Shown here: in pieces, positions 34,774 through 44,083 of the stretch
Numbering within the stretch: the first letter of the stretch is position 1
Layout: the number at the start of each line of letters is the position of its first letter
Source of the DNA: Domibacillus sp. DTU_2020_1001157_1_SI_ALB_TIR_016
GTDB lineage: Bacteria > Bacillota > Bacilli > Bacillales > Domibacillaceae
NCBI RefSeq assembly: GCF_032341995.1
Contig: NZ_CP135438.1
Location: forward strand, 868,001 to 932,000
DNA: 64,000 nucleotides
Reading direction: 5' to 3'
Notes under the pieces: generated by a model
Database searches by the model: none
What the model saw: only the letters and a program-made list of their open reading frames with translations
What the model was told of the DNA's origin: nothing
Made by a program: the position numbers and the translations under genes

Positions 34774-35829
34774 ATGAATACTTGGCTGAAACGTTTGGCT
34801 GCTGGCGTTGTACTGCCGGGAGTTTTACTACTCGGAGCCTGTAGCGATGGTGGAGGGAATGCCACCAAAACTGGAAGCGCTTCAACGGAAGGCATTCAGG
34901 AAAGAACGATTAAAGCAGGAATTGGAAACAGTGAAAAACACCCCCAGGGACAGGGAATGGTCAAGTTCAAAGAACTGGTTGAAGAAAAAAGCGGCGGGAA
35001 AATGAAGGTCCAAAACTTTTTTGATGCTACGCTCGGCGATGATCAAAAAATGACAGAAGCACTTCAAGCCGGCATGCAGGAAGTAACGGTTCCATCCACT
35101 TCACCGCTTGTCGGAACGATCAAGGAATTTGGGATTTATGACTTCCCGTTTGTTTTCAATAATGAAGAAGAAGCGTACGCAGTCCTTGACGGTGCGGTCG
35201 GCCAAAAACTTTTGGATAAATTGCCGGAGCATGATTTAGTCGGTCTTGGTTACTGGGAAAACGGCTTCCGGAATTTAACGAACAGCAAACACCCAGTGGA
35301 AACAGCTGCTGATTTTAAGGGCCTTAAAATTCGCACCATGCAAAATGAAGTGCACTTAGATGCTTTTTCAAAATTAGGGGCGAATCCATCACCGATGGCT
35401 TTCTCCGAAGTGTTTACTGCGCTGGAAACAGGCACTGTAGATGGCCAGGAGAATCCGCTCGCAACCATCCAAACACAAAAATATTATGAAGTACAAGACT
35501 ATTTGAGTATTACAAAACACGTTTACACACCGTTTGTTTTCCTTGTCAGCAAAAAGTTCTGGGATGGCTTGTCGGAAGAAGAACAAAAAATTATGAGCGA
35601 GGCAGCACAAGAAGCGGGCAAATATCAGCGTGAATTGAATCAAAAAGAAAATGAAAAAGCCCTAAAAACTTTAAAAGAAGAAGGAATGAAAATCAACGAG
35701 GTAACACCAGAAGAAATGGAAAAAATGAAAGAAATCATTCAGCCGGTAACAGATGAATATGCCCAAAAGTTTGGTGCTGATCTTGTAGACGAAATGATGG
35801 CCGAAGTTGAAAAAGTGCGCGGTAAATAA
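34774..35829 (+). CDS. TRAP transporter substrate-binding lipoprotein, DctP type (second)
   Basis: 351 residues. Lipobox LLGAC, then AGIGNSEKHPQGQGMVKFKELVEEKSGGKMKV, FKGLKIRTMQNEVH with the substrate Arg, and SEVFTALETGTVDGQENPLATIQ. It differs clearly from the first DctP, so the two probably bind different acids while sharing DctQM. ATG 34774 is seven bases after AGGAGG; the ATG at 34768 would be too close. The LarA-family gene follows after 28 bases. Confidence 0.92.
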   Translation: MNTWLKRLAAGVVLPGVLLLGACSDGGGNATKTGSASTEGIQERTIKAGIGNSEKHPQGQGMVKFKELVEEKSGGKMKVQNFFDATLGDDQKMTEALQAGMQEVTVPSTSPLVGTIKEFGIYDFPFVFNNEEEAYAVLDGAVGQKLLDKLPEHDLVGLGYWENGFRNLTNSKHPVETAADFKGLKIRTMQNEVHLDAFSKLGANPSPMAFSEVFTALETGTVDGQENPLATIQTQKYYEVQDYLSITKHVYTPFVFLVSKKFWDGLSEEEQKIMSEAAQEAGKYQRELNQKENEKALKTLKEEGMKINEVTPEEMEKMKEIIQPVTDEYAQKFGADLVDEMMAEVEKVRGK

Positions 35830-35857
35830 TCCAGCGCTTCAGTAAGGAGATCAAACA

Positions 35858-37105
35858 ATGGATATTATTGCAGAGCTTTTACGAGACATCCAATTACCAA
35901 AAATGGTGAAAGTAAAACAGAAATTTCATGCACCCGAACTCGCTGATACAGCGGGTGAGGTGCATGAAGCCATAAAGAAAGCAAATGTTTTATCAAGGAT
36001 TTCAAAAGGAGACCGTGTAGCCATTGCTGTAGGCAGCAGAGGGGTCGCGGATCTTCCTATACTCGTCAGAGAAACGGCAGCGGCTGTAAAAAAAGCAGGC
36101 GGGGAGCCATTTATCGTACCGGCAATGGGAAGCCATGGGGGAGCCACAGCGGAAGGACAAATTGATGTGCTGCTTCAGCTGGGGGTTACGGAAGAAGCGG
36201 TTGGGGCACCGATACATTCTTCAATGGAAGTAGAAAAACTCGGCGAATTGCCGAACGGGCTTCCTGTTTATATGGACAAGCTTGCTTTTGAAGCAGACAA
36301 GATTATCGTGATCAACAGGATCAAGCCACATACGGCTTTTCGCGGGCCTGTGGAAAGCGGCTTAATGAAAATGATCACCATCGGTCTCGGTAAACAAAAA
36401 GGAGCCGAAGCTGCACATGCATACAGCTTTAAATACATGGCTGAACATGTTCCGGAAATGGCGAAAATCTCTTTGGCGAAAGCACCGATCATTTTCGGTT
36501 TAGCCACACTGGAAAATGCTTACGACAGGCCGGCCAAAATTGTCGCAGTACCGGCAGAAGATTTGGAAAAAGCAGAGCCGGATTTGCTGCTGGAAGCCAA
36601 ATCCCTTATGCCAAAAATTCACTTCAATAAGTTTGATGTGCTCATAGTAAATGAGCTTGGCAAGGACATTTCAGGTGATGGAATGGATCCGAATATTACC
36701 GGCAATTTTGCCACGCCATATGCATCGGGCGGTCCCGATATAGCGCGGACTGTCGTTCTCGGATTGACAGAGAAAACGCATGGCAATGCCAACGGAATTG
36801 GGATGGCCCATATGACAACAAAAGAAGTCGTTGATCAAATTGCCTGGGAAAAAGGGTATGCCAATGCTCTTACCAGTACTGTTATTGAAGTAATTAAGCT
36901 GCCGATGGTGTTAGCAACGAAAGAGCTGGCGGTAAAAGCAGCGATCAAAACCTGCAATGCCTTTGATTTATCGAAAGTACGGCTTGTCCGGATTCAAAAT
37001 ACGTTAGAAATCGGTGAAATATGGATTTCAGAAAGCATGATTGAGGAAGCGGAACAAAATCCCAACCTGGAAATCATCTCATCGTTAGAGCCGCTTTCAC
37101 TTTAA
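35858..37105 (+). CDS. LarA-family nickel-pincer-dependent isomerase (LarAH)
   Basis: 415 residues of the LarA (DUF2088) superfamily, whose members use the nickel-pincer nucleotide to racemise or epimerise 2-hydroxyacids. PAMGSHGGATAEG carries His93, INRIKPHTAFRGP carries His158, and SGLMKMITIGLGKQKG carries Lys171. They plausibly correspond to LarA His108, His174 and the cofactor-anchoring Lys184, respectively; this mapping is by motif and unaligned. AAGGAG precedes ATG 35858. It sits between TRAP transport and aldonate dehydratase genes, 4 kb from larEBC, so the substrate is probably a sugar acid rather than lactate. A C2 epimerase feeding the next dehydratase is the best guess. Confidence 0.85.
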   Translation: MDIIAELLRDIQLPKMVKVKQKFHAPELADTAGEVHEAIKKANVLSRISKGDRVAIAVGSRGVADLPILVRETAAAVKKAGGEPFIVPAMGSHGGATAEGQIDVLLQLGVTEEAVGAPIHSSMEVEKLGELPNGLPVYMDKLAFEADKIIVINRIKPHTAFRGPVESGLMKMITIGLGKQKGAEAAHAYSFKYMAEHVPEMAKISLAKAPIIFGLATLENAYDRPAKIVAVPAEDLEKAEPDLLLEAKSLMPKIHFNKFDVLIVNELGKDISGDGMDPNITGNFATPYASGGPDIARTVVLGLTEKTHGNANGIGMAHMTTKEVVDQIAWEKGYANALTSTVIEVIKLPMVLATKELAVKAAIKTCNAFDLSKVRLVRIQNTLEIGEIWISESMIEEAEQNPNLEIISSLEPLSL

Positions 37106-37123
37106 AAAAGGAGGAGCACGCGT

Positions 37124-39328
37124 ATGACCGACTTATATCCATTGATTGAAAATGACATTAACCCGTATCGGGATAATGTGCAGGGAAAAGCAAACGAACC
37201 GATTACAGTCGCCGGGCTGCTTGATCGGTCAAAGCAGGTGCTCGGTTCTACATACGAAGGAGGAAAACCGGACTGGACGCTGGAAGAAATTTATATGCGT
37301 TTAGAAAAAAATGCTCCACGCATCGCGATTATTGGCGGTTCGTCTGATCACCCGGCTCATATTATGGATTATCAAACATCAGCGAGAGCGGCGATTCGCA
37401 TTTGGCAAAACGGCGGTGTGCCATTTTATTTTTCAACACCGGTTATGTGTGATGGAACAGCTCAAAGCAATCAAGGGATGAGTTATTCTCTGCAAAGCCG
37501 GAACGCGGTTGCCCAGATGGTTGTCAATCAGCTTGAAGCCCACAGTTATCATGGCGCATTCGTGATCCAGGGGTGTGATAAGCAGCCACTTGGAGTGGTC
37601 AGCGCATTAGCCCACGTCGACCGCGTTCGCCGTGAGCGTGGAGAAGCCCCATTTTTTGCAACGTTTGCACCGGCTCATGTATTGGAAGGCGGGTCCATAC
37701 CGGATGATGTAATTGAAGAATTGGAGGCGCTGGCCCGGAAAGCAGAAGAAGAAGGAGCAGCAGACGTAGCGCTCGATTTGCGCGATACAATGGCTTATAT
37801 TCTGCAATGCTCATCTAACACAGCATTTCAAGGTGTGTTCGAGCGGGCGTACGAACGGGGCATTTTAACGAAAGAGCAGCATAAATATTTTGAAATGCGG
37901 CTCGCGGTCGCAACATGTGATGGGCAGGGCGGTGTGTGTGCTTTTAACGGAACAGGCAACAGCTCGCGGCACTTAGTGGCAGGATTGGGTCTCATTCATC
38001 CGGCGGTAGAATTGCTAACCGATCCGCCAACCCAGCGCCAGATCAATTCCGTGCTCGACAGCTTTGCTCACATGATTAATAAAGAAGAATACGGTGTGGC
38101 CAACATTGTCGGTGCCAACATTAAAAATGCGATTCGGATTCACAGCGCGTCCGGCGGCTCGACAAACTTAATGATGCATATGGTCGCAGGCATGCTGTAT
38201 GCAGGATACAAATTCAGCCTTTGGGATGTAGATCGTATCCATCACGAGCATCCGATTCCAGACTTATTTGATTATAGTCTGACAGAAGGGCGCGACATTT
38301 ATTCACTTGCCACGCAGTGCTGCAGCGGAACAAGCAGAGGAATGGAAACACTGTTTTACGAATTGCTTGAGCATGGCGTACCGATGGATCAGGATGTGCC
38401 GACTGTCGCCGCTAAAACATGGCGGGAGCGGCTGGTCATTACCCGCAGTCTGCAGGCAGCCAATGTAAAAGAAAACCCGGTCATTTTGTCGACACCGCGC
38501 CGCAGCTTCAGCGGGGTGGATGTGCTGCAAGGCAACTTCTTTGAAAGTGCCGTTGTAAAGATCAGCGGAATGTCAACGCCACAGCTTGATTTGTTTGATG
38601 ATAAGCTTGCTTTTGTGCTCTACTATGAAAACGAGGATGATGCGAATAAAAGCCTGCTTGATACAGAGCTTTTGTCTACCATCCGCGACCAGCAGTTATT
38701 CGCTCATGATCGGCTGATTGCTTCCTTGAAGTATAACAGCAAAGAAAATTGGCAGGATCATCAAAACAAGCCATATGACGAGCTGTTTGATTATATGGCA
38801 GAGGAAGGAATCTTAAAAATCAGCGTTATCATTGCCGGGCAGGGACCAGTCGCATTCGGGATGCCGGAAATGTTTACGCCAATGCAGCACATCAATGCAA
38901 GCCGCGTCATGAAAAAACTGGCTACTATTATAAGTGACGGCAGGTATTCAGGTGTCACTTACGGGGCGGCAATTGGGCATATGACGCCTGAAGCATATGA
39001 AGGCGGCGGGATTGGCCTTTTGCAGACGGGTGATATGGTTCATCTGCAGCTTCGCAAAAGACGCATTGACTTTGTGCAGGTGGACAAGCTGTTACAAGGT
39101 GAAATTGTCCACTCATTTGAGGAAGAACTAAAACAGCAGCGGGCAAGCTTAGCGGCAGAGCGAAAACAGCGCATGAAAGTAAGACAGAAAATGGTCGCGG
39201 CCAGCAATCGAATGTATGGTCATACCGATGCCGCAAACGGCGTTGTACCTCTTGCAGTAGTGGAAGATGCAGTTCACGATTACGAGAAAGATATTCTGCT
39301 GTTTGAACAAAACATTACAGCGAAATAA
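37124..39328 (+). CDS. IlvD/Edd-family aldonate dehydratase (YjhG/YagF-like)
   Basis: 734 residues. The iron-sulfur and metal ligands of the IlvD/Edd family are visible: Cys109 (VMCDGTAQ), Cys151 with Lys153 (QGCDKQPLG), Cys272 (GGVCAFNGTGNS). The conserved SDGRYSGVTYGAAIGHMTPEA is near the end. It is clearly longer than ordinary IlvD (about 570) and nearer to the D-xylonate dehydratases YjhG/YagF (about 655), with an extra charged C-terminal region. The likely reaction is aldonate to 2-keto-3-deoxyaldonate; a pentonate such as xylonate is suggested by the FAH dehydratase next to it. Confidence 0.88.
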   Translation: MTDLYPLIENDINPYRDNVQGKANEPITVAGLLDRSKQVLGSTYEGGKPDWTLEEIYMRLEKNAPRIAIIGGSSDHPAHIMDYQTSARAAIRIWQNGGVPFYFSTPVMCDGTAQSNQGMSYSLQSRNAVAQMVVNQLEAHSYHGAFVIQGCDKQPLGVVSALAHVDRVRRERGEAPFFATFAPAHVLEGGSIPDDVIEELEALARKAEEEGAADVALDLRDTMAYILQCSSNTAFQGVFERAYERGILTKEQHKYFEMRLAVATCDGQGGVCAFNGTGNSSRHLVAGLGLIHPAVELLTDPPTQRQINSVLDSFAHMINKEEYGVANIVGANIKNAIRIHSASGGSTNLMMHMVAGMLYAGYKFSLWDVDRIHHEHPIPDLFDYSLTEGRDIYSLATQCCSGTSRGMETLFYELLEHGVPMDQDVPTVAAKTWRERLVITRSLQAANVKENPVILSTPRRSFSGVDVLQGNFFESAVVKISGMSTPQLDLFDDKLAFVLYYENEDDANKSLLDTELLSTIRDQQLFAHDRLIASLKYNSKENWQDHQNKPYDELFDYMAEEGILKISVIIAGQGPVAFGMPEMFTPMQHINASRVMKKLATIISDGRYSGVTYGAAIGHMTPEAYEGGGIGLLQTGDMVHLQLRKRRIDFVQVDKLLQGEIVHSFEEELKQQRASLAAERKQRMKVRQKMVAASNRMYGHTDAANGVVPLAVVEDAVHDYEKDILLFEQNITAK

Positions 39329-39388
39329 AAAGTGCGGGCTCGTCAAAAATCCGGTAAACTAAAACAAACAACAACGGGAGTGAGCAAG

Positions 39389-40156
39389 ATGCCGATTATC
39401 CAGTCAGTGGAGAGAGCATTGAAAATATTGGATTTATTTGACGAGCGCGATCGCGAGTTAACGATTACAGAAATCAGCAAAAGAATGAACCTGCATAAAA
39501 GCACTGTTCATTCTCTGCTGAAAACGCTTCAAGTACAGCGCTATATTAAGCAGGATGATGAAACAGGAAAGTATTCGCTAGGTTTAAAGCTTTTTGAGCG
39601 AGGCAGTTTAGTCATTGGACACTTGGATGTAAGAAACGTTGCCAGAAAGCATCTGGAAGAACTTTCAGAAGCAACAAATTTGGCGGTTCACCTTGTGGTA
39701 CTGGACGGGCAAGAGGGCGTTTACATTGACAAAGTAGAAGGCAGCGGCGTAACCGTCCTGTACTCGAAAGTCGGGCGGAGAGTCCCGCTTCACACGAGTG
39801 CAGTCGGCAAAACACTTGTTGCGACAAAATCAGACGAAGAGCTGAATCAGCTGCTTGAAGGCTATAAATATACAACACCGACGGAAAAATCGATCCGGTC
39901 CAAAGAAGAATTTTTATCTGTTATTGAGCAGGCCCGAATTGCTGGTTATTCAGTAGACAATGAAGAAAACGAGCCGGGGATCTTTTGTATGGCGGTTCCA
40001 GTCAAAGATTACTCAGGAAAAGTCATTGCCGCTATTTCCATGTCGATGCCTTCTTCCAAAATGAAAGAGGAAGTGCAGGGAAGATATGTGGAAATGTTAA
40101 AAGGATGTGCCTCAAAAATTTCTCAAGCGCTTGGCTATGAATATCAAAAAATATAA
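39389..40156 (+). CDS. IclR-family transcriptional regulator (KdgR-like)
   Basis: 255 residues. The N-terminal winged helix-turn-helix (about 5-60) reads QSVERALKILDLFDERDRELTITEISKRMNLHKSTVHSLLKTL, and the C-terminal effector domain includes GRRVPLHTSAVGKTLVATK. Such regulators commonly sense 2-keto-3-deoxy sugar acids. ATG 39389 has CGGGAGTG upstream. Its central place in the island makes it the likely specific regulator; the palindrome at 31735 is a candidate site. Confidence 0.9.
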   Translation: MPIIQSVERALKILDLFDERDRELTITEISKRMNLHKSTVHSLLKTLQVQRYIKQDDETGKYSLGLKLFERGSLVIGHLDVRNVARKHLEELSEATNLAVHLVVLDGQEGVYIDKVEGSGVTVLYSKVGRRVPLHTSAVGKTLVATKSDEELNQLLEGYKYTTPTEKSIRSKEEFLSVIEQARIAGYSVDNEENEPGIFCMAVPVKDYSGKVIAAISMSMPSSKMKEEVQGRYVEMLKGCASKISQALGYEYQKI

Positions 40157-40190
40157 ACGGTGATGGTTCATCACATAGGAGGATATAACA

Positions 40191-41081
40191 ATGAGAGTTA
40201 TTCGCTATATGAATGGAAACCAAAAACAGCTGGCTGTTGTGACCGAAGAAAACCAAGCAGTGGATTTGCCATACGCAGACTTTATGGCACTTGTGGCCAC
40301 TGCTCGTTCAAATAATAAAACAGTATTTGATATTATAAAACAATCAAGCCTGGAAGGAGAAGGAAAAGCAATCGATTCACTTGTTCTGACCACACCAATC
40401 GATGCCCCGGAAGTATGGGCTTCGGGTGTCACATACAAAAAAAGCAAAGAAGCACGCAATTACGAAGCGACACAAGGAAAGCTTGACCGCGAAACGTTTT
40501 ACGACAAAGTGTATGATGCAGAGCGGCCGGAGATTTTTTTCAAATCAACGGCTGCCCGTACAGTCGGACCGAACGATCCAGTGTACCTTCGTTCAGATTC
40601 TAATTGGCAGATCCCAGAGCCGGAGCTGGGCCTGGTACTCGATAAAGAAGGAAACGTACTCGGCTATACGGTCGGCAATGATATGAGCTGTCGTGACATA
40701 GAAGGAGAAAATCCGCTTTATTTGCCGCAAGCAAAAATGTGGAAAAATTCCTGCTCCATCGGACCGGCGATTTTATTAAAAGAAGCCGTGAGAGATCCAT
40801 ATGAATTGCAAATTATTTGCAGAATTTTCAGAAACGACGAAAAAGTATTTGAAGGCTCTGCTCACGTAAACCAGCTGAAGAGAACCTTGGATGAACTCGT
40901 TCAATATTTAGTGCGTGATAACGAGGTATTCGATGGAACGGTTCTTTTGACAGGTACATGTGTGGTGCCGCCAAATGAATTTACACTGCAGGACCAGGAT
41001 CAAATCGAAATCGAAATTCCAGGTATCGGCGTTCTGATCAACCCGGTGAAGCAAAGTGAAACAGCGGTCCAAGTAAACTAA
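40191..41081 (+). CDS. FAH-family 2-keto-3-deoxy-pentonate dehydratase
   Basis: 296 residues of the fumarylacetoacetate hydrolase family. EVWASGVTYKKSKEARNYEA and IPEPELGLVLDKEGNVLGYTVGNDMSCRDIEGENPLYLPQAK resemble the 2-keto-3-deoxy-D-arabinonate dehydratase type (KdaD), with Glu and Asp metal ligands. The reaction would yield 2-oxoglutarate semialdehyde, the substrate of the aldehyde dehydrogenase two genes on, which is the Weimberg pathway. TAGGAGG precedes ATG 40191. It is distinct from the shorter FAH protein at 48100. Confidence 0.85.
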   Translation: MRVIRYMNGNQKQLAVVTEENQAVDLPYADFMALVATARSNNKTVFDIIKQSSLEGEGKAIDSLVLTTPIDAPEVWASGVTYKKSKEARNYEATQGKLDRETFYDKVYDAERPEIFFKSTAARTVGPNDPVYLRSDSNWQIPEPELGLVLDKEGNVLGYTVGNDMSCRDIEGENPLYLPQAKMWKNSCSIGPAILLKEAVRDPYELQIICRIFRNDEKVFEGSAHVNQLKRTLDELVQYLVRDNEVFDGTVLLTGTCVVPPNEFTLQDQDQIEIEIPGIGVLINPVKQSETAVQVN

Positions 41082-41093
41082 AGAGGTGTCGGC

Positions 41094-41393
41094 ATGAGCG
41101 GATACAAAACGTTATATTTGAGCAGCAAAGACAGTGTGGCAGTTGCACTCGATGAGATTCCTGCACATACAGAGGTGACTGTGAAGACAGATGGCGAAGA
41201 ACGCTCCCTGACTCTTACAGAGCCGATCCGGTTCGGCCATAAATTTGCGGTCAAACCCATCCGGCAGGGGGAGGACATTATTAAATACGGAGAAGTGATT
41301 GGAGCAGCCGTCACAGATATTCCAGCGGGCGCCCATGTTCACATACACAACCTGGAAGGGAAACGGGGAAGAGGTGACAAAATTGCCAACTGA
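41094..41393 (+). CDS. UxaA-type dehydratase small subunit (SAF domain)
   Basis: 99 residues: one SAF domain (DSVAVALDEIPAHTEVTV... FAVKPIRQGEDIIKYGEVIGAA) equivalent to the N-terminus of altronate/galactarate dehydratase. Its end overlaps the large subunit start by 11 bases. In garD at 52258 the same domain is fused to the catalytic part, so here the enzyme is in two chains. AGAGGTG precedes ATG 41094. Confidence 0.88.
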   Translation: MSGYKTLYLSSKDSVAVALDEIPAHTEVTVKTDGEERSLTLTEPIRFGHKFAVKPIRQGEDIIKYGEVIGAAVTDIPAGAHVHIHNLEGKRGRGDKIAN

Positions 41394-42555
41394 AAAAATG
41401 CAGTTTTGGGGATACCGCCGTCCGGATGGACGCGTCGGTGTCCGCAATCATGTTCTCATTTTACCGACCATTACATGCGCAACACAGACCGCTCAGCGCG
41501 TAACCGAGCTCGTCAGCGGAACCGTCACTTTTATCCATCAGCACGGCTGCGCACAGGTGGGAACCGACTATGATCAAACAGCTAGAACGTATGCGGGCAT
41601 GGGCATGAACCCAAATGTATACGGTGTCATTGTGCTTGGACTTGGCTGCGAAACCCATCAGGCTCACCGGATTGGCGATGAAATTGCAAAATGCGGCAAG
41701 CCGGTCCAAACGGTTTCGATCCAGGAGCATGGCGGCACGCTTCAAACGATTGCAGAAGTAGCCAAAATTGCGGTGAAAATGGTCCAGGATGCCTCTATGG
41801 TTCAGCGTGAGCTGTGCGATTTCAGTGAGCTGATAATCGGAACAGAATGCGGAGGCTCAGATGCATGTTCAGGTCTTTCGGCGAATCCCGCTGTTGGGCG
41901 CACGAGCGATATGATTGTAGAGCAGGGTGGTACGGCTATTCTTGCGGAGACAACAGAATTAATCGGTGCTGAACATTTGCTTGCGAACCGGGCAGCGAAT
42001 GATCAAGTAGCGAAGAAAGCATATGCCGTCATTAAAATGATGGAAAACCGCTCGATTGAAATGGGTGTAGATATTCGGACCGGTAACCCGAGCCCTGGCA
42101 ATATTGAGGGCGGCCTCAGCTCCTTAGAGGAAAAGTCACTGGGCGCCGCGACTAAATCCGGTACCACAAGGCTGGAGGAAGTCATTGATTATGCACAGCA
42201 GCCAACAAAAAAAGGGCTTGTCTGGATGGATACACCAGGGCATGACATTGAACAGCTGACCGGGATGGTGGCAGGCGGCGCCCAAGTTGTGCTGTTTACG
42301 AGCGGGCGCGGCACCCCAACCGGTTCGCCGATTGCGCCGGTTATCAAAATTTCAACCAATACACCTATGTTTGAACGAATGAATGAAAACATGGATTTAA
42401 ATGCCGGCACAATTGTAGACGGGAAAGAAACCGTTGCAGAGGTTGGCACACGGATTATGAATGAGATTCAATCTGTATCAAACGGGAAGCTGACAAAGTC
42501 AGAAATCCTGAAGCAGCATGATTTTGGTATTTGGCGGATTGGCCCAACATTTTAA
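41383..42555 (+). CDS. UxaA-type sugar-acid dehydratase large subunit
   Basis: 390 residues of the D-galactarate dehydratase/altronate hydrolase C-terminal family. [20 protein letters not shown] carries the metal-site cysteine region, and [19 protein letters not shown] and [11 protein letters not shown] close the fold. A TTG at 41383 follows GAGGTG by six bases and is favoured; ATG 41398 is the alternative. The substrate could be altronate, a related hexonate or an aldarate. Iron or manganese dependence is expected from the family. Confidence 0.87.
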   Translation: MPTEKMQFWGYRRPDGRVGVRNHVLILPTITCATQTAQRVTELVSGTVTFIHQHGCAQVGTDYDQTARTYAGMGMNPNVYGVIVLGLGCETHQAHRIGDEIAKCGKPVQTVSIQEHGGTLQTIAEVAKIAVKMVQDASMVQRELCDFSELIIGTECGGSDACSGLSANPAVGRTSDMIVEQGGTAILAETTELIGAEHLLANRAANDQVAKKAYAVIKMMENRSIEMGVDIRTGNPSPGNIEGGLSSLEEKSLGAATKSGTTRLEEVIDYAQQPTKKGLVWMDTPGHDIEQLTGMVAGGAQVVLFTSGRGTPTGSPIAPVIKISTNTPMFERMNENMDLNAGTIVDGKETVAEVGTRIMNEIQSVSNGKLTKSEILKQHDFGIWRIGPTF

Positions 42556-42574
42556 CCCAAAGGAGAGCGAAACG

Positions 42575-44044
42575 ATGACAGTAACTACATTTGAAACGAA
42601 AACCTATCAAAACTTTATTAATAACGAATGGACAGCCAGTTCTTCTGATGAAACGATTGAAAGCATTAACCCGGCAACAAAAGAAGTTGTGGGACTTGTA
42701 CAAAAGTCAACCGAAGAGGATTTGAATAAAGCGGTTCAAGCAGCGCACGAGGCGAAAAAAGCATGGCGGCGGATCGGTCAGGCAGCGCGCGGGCAGTTTT
42801 TGTTCAAAGCAGCGAATATTTTAGAAGAAAATCTCGATCATATTGCGGAAACAATGACACGTGAAATGGGTAAAACCCTTCCGGAAGCAAAAGGTGAAAC
42901 AGCACGCGGTATAGCGATTTTGCGTTACTACGCGGGCGAAGGAATGAGAAAAGAAGGGGATGTGATTCCTTCATCGGATAAAGATGCGCTTATGTTTACA
43001 AAGCGTACGCCGCTGGGTGTCGTTGGAGTGATTACACCTTGGAACTTCCCAGTTGCCATTCCGATTTGGAAATTTGCACCGGCTCTCGTTTATGGAAATA
43101 CGATCGTTTGGAAGCCAGCAACAGAAGGCGCGGTAACAGCAGCGAAAGTTGCTGAGTGCTTTGTCGAAGCGGGATTGCCAGAAGGTGTGTTTAATTTTAT
43201 TACTGGTTCCGGTTCAGTGATTGGACAAGGGCTGATTGACCATCCTCTTTTAAATGCCATCACGTTTACCGGTTCAGAAAATGTCGGGCAGAATGTGGCA
43301 AAATCAGCGGCCGCCCGCGGCATTAAGTTCCAGCTTGAAATGGGCGGGAAAAACCCGGTGATCGTGACGAAAGATGCCAACATTGACCAGGCGGTAGAAG
43401 CTGTAATCAGCGGCGGGTTCCGTTCTTCAGGCCAGAAATGCACAGCATCGAGCCGGGTTATTGTAGAAGAAGCGGTCTATGATGAGTTCAAAGAAAAACT
43501 TGTGGAAGCGGCTGAAAAAATTACAGTCGGGAACGGCCTGCAAGAAGGAATCTGGATGGGGCCGTGTGCAAGTGAAAGCCAGTTTAATACGGTAACAGAA
43601 AGCATCGAAAAAGGCCAACAGGAAGGAGCTACGTTGATTCACGGCGGTGAAGTGCTGACAGGCGGTGAATATGATAACGGATTTTTTGTTACACCGGCCA
43701 TTTTCGAAAATGTAACAACAGATATGGCAATTGCACAGGAAGAGATCTTTGGACCAGTCGTTGCCCTTATTAAAGCAGCTGATCTTGAAGAAGCCATCGA
43801 TATGGCCAACGATACAAAATATGGACTGAGCGCGTCGATTTTTACATCGAATATCAGCTCACTGCTTGAATTTGTAGATGAAATCGAAGTAGGCCTCGTT
43901 CGGATCAATGCAGAAAGCGCCGGTGTGGAGCTGCAGGCGCCATTCGGCGGCATGAAAGCTTCAAGCTCAGGATCACGCGAGCAAGGTGAAGCGGCCAAAG
44001 AATTCTTCACTGCGATTAAAACCGTATTTATTAAAGGATCTTAA
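42575..44044 (+). CDS. 2-oxoglutarate semialdehyde dehydrogenase (ALDH family)
   Basis: 489 residues. Catalytic residues are Asn157 (PWNFP), Glu255 (LEMGGKNP) and Cys289 (SGQKCTASS). It is very close in sequence to the enzyme at 60307, which belongs to the glucarate pathway. It probably oxidises 2-oxoglutarate semialdehyde to 2-oxoglutarate with NAD(P)+, finishing the Weimberg branch. AAAGGAG precedes ATG 42575. Confidence 0.9.
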   Translation: MTVTTFETKTYQNFINNEWTASSSDETIESINPATKEVVGLVQKSTEEDLNKAVQAAHEAKKAWRRIGQAARGQFLFKAANILEENLDHIAETMTREMGKTLPEAKGETARGIAILRYYAGEGMRKEGDVIPSSDKDALMFTKRTPLGVVGVITPWNFPVAIPIWKFAPALVYGNTIVWKPATEGAVTAAKVAECFVEAGLPEGVFNFITGSGSVIGQGLIDHPLLNAITFTGSENVGQNVAKSAAARGIKFQLEMGGKNPVIVTKDANIDQAVEAVISGGFRSSGQKCTASSRVIVEEAVYDEFKEKLVEAAEKITVGNGLQEGIWMGPCASESQFNTVTESIEKGQQEGATLIHGGEVLTGGEYDNGFFVTPAIFENVTTDMAIAQEEIFGPVVALIKAADLEEAIDMANDTKYGLSASIFTSNISSLLEFVDEIEVGLVRINAESAGVELQAPFGGMKASSSGSREQGEAAKEFFTAIKTVFIKGS

Positions 44045-44083
44045 GAAAACAGCATTTCAATTTACTGTTGGATGAGGTGCGCA

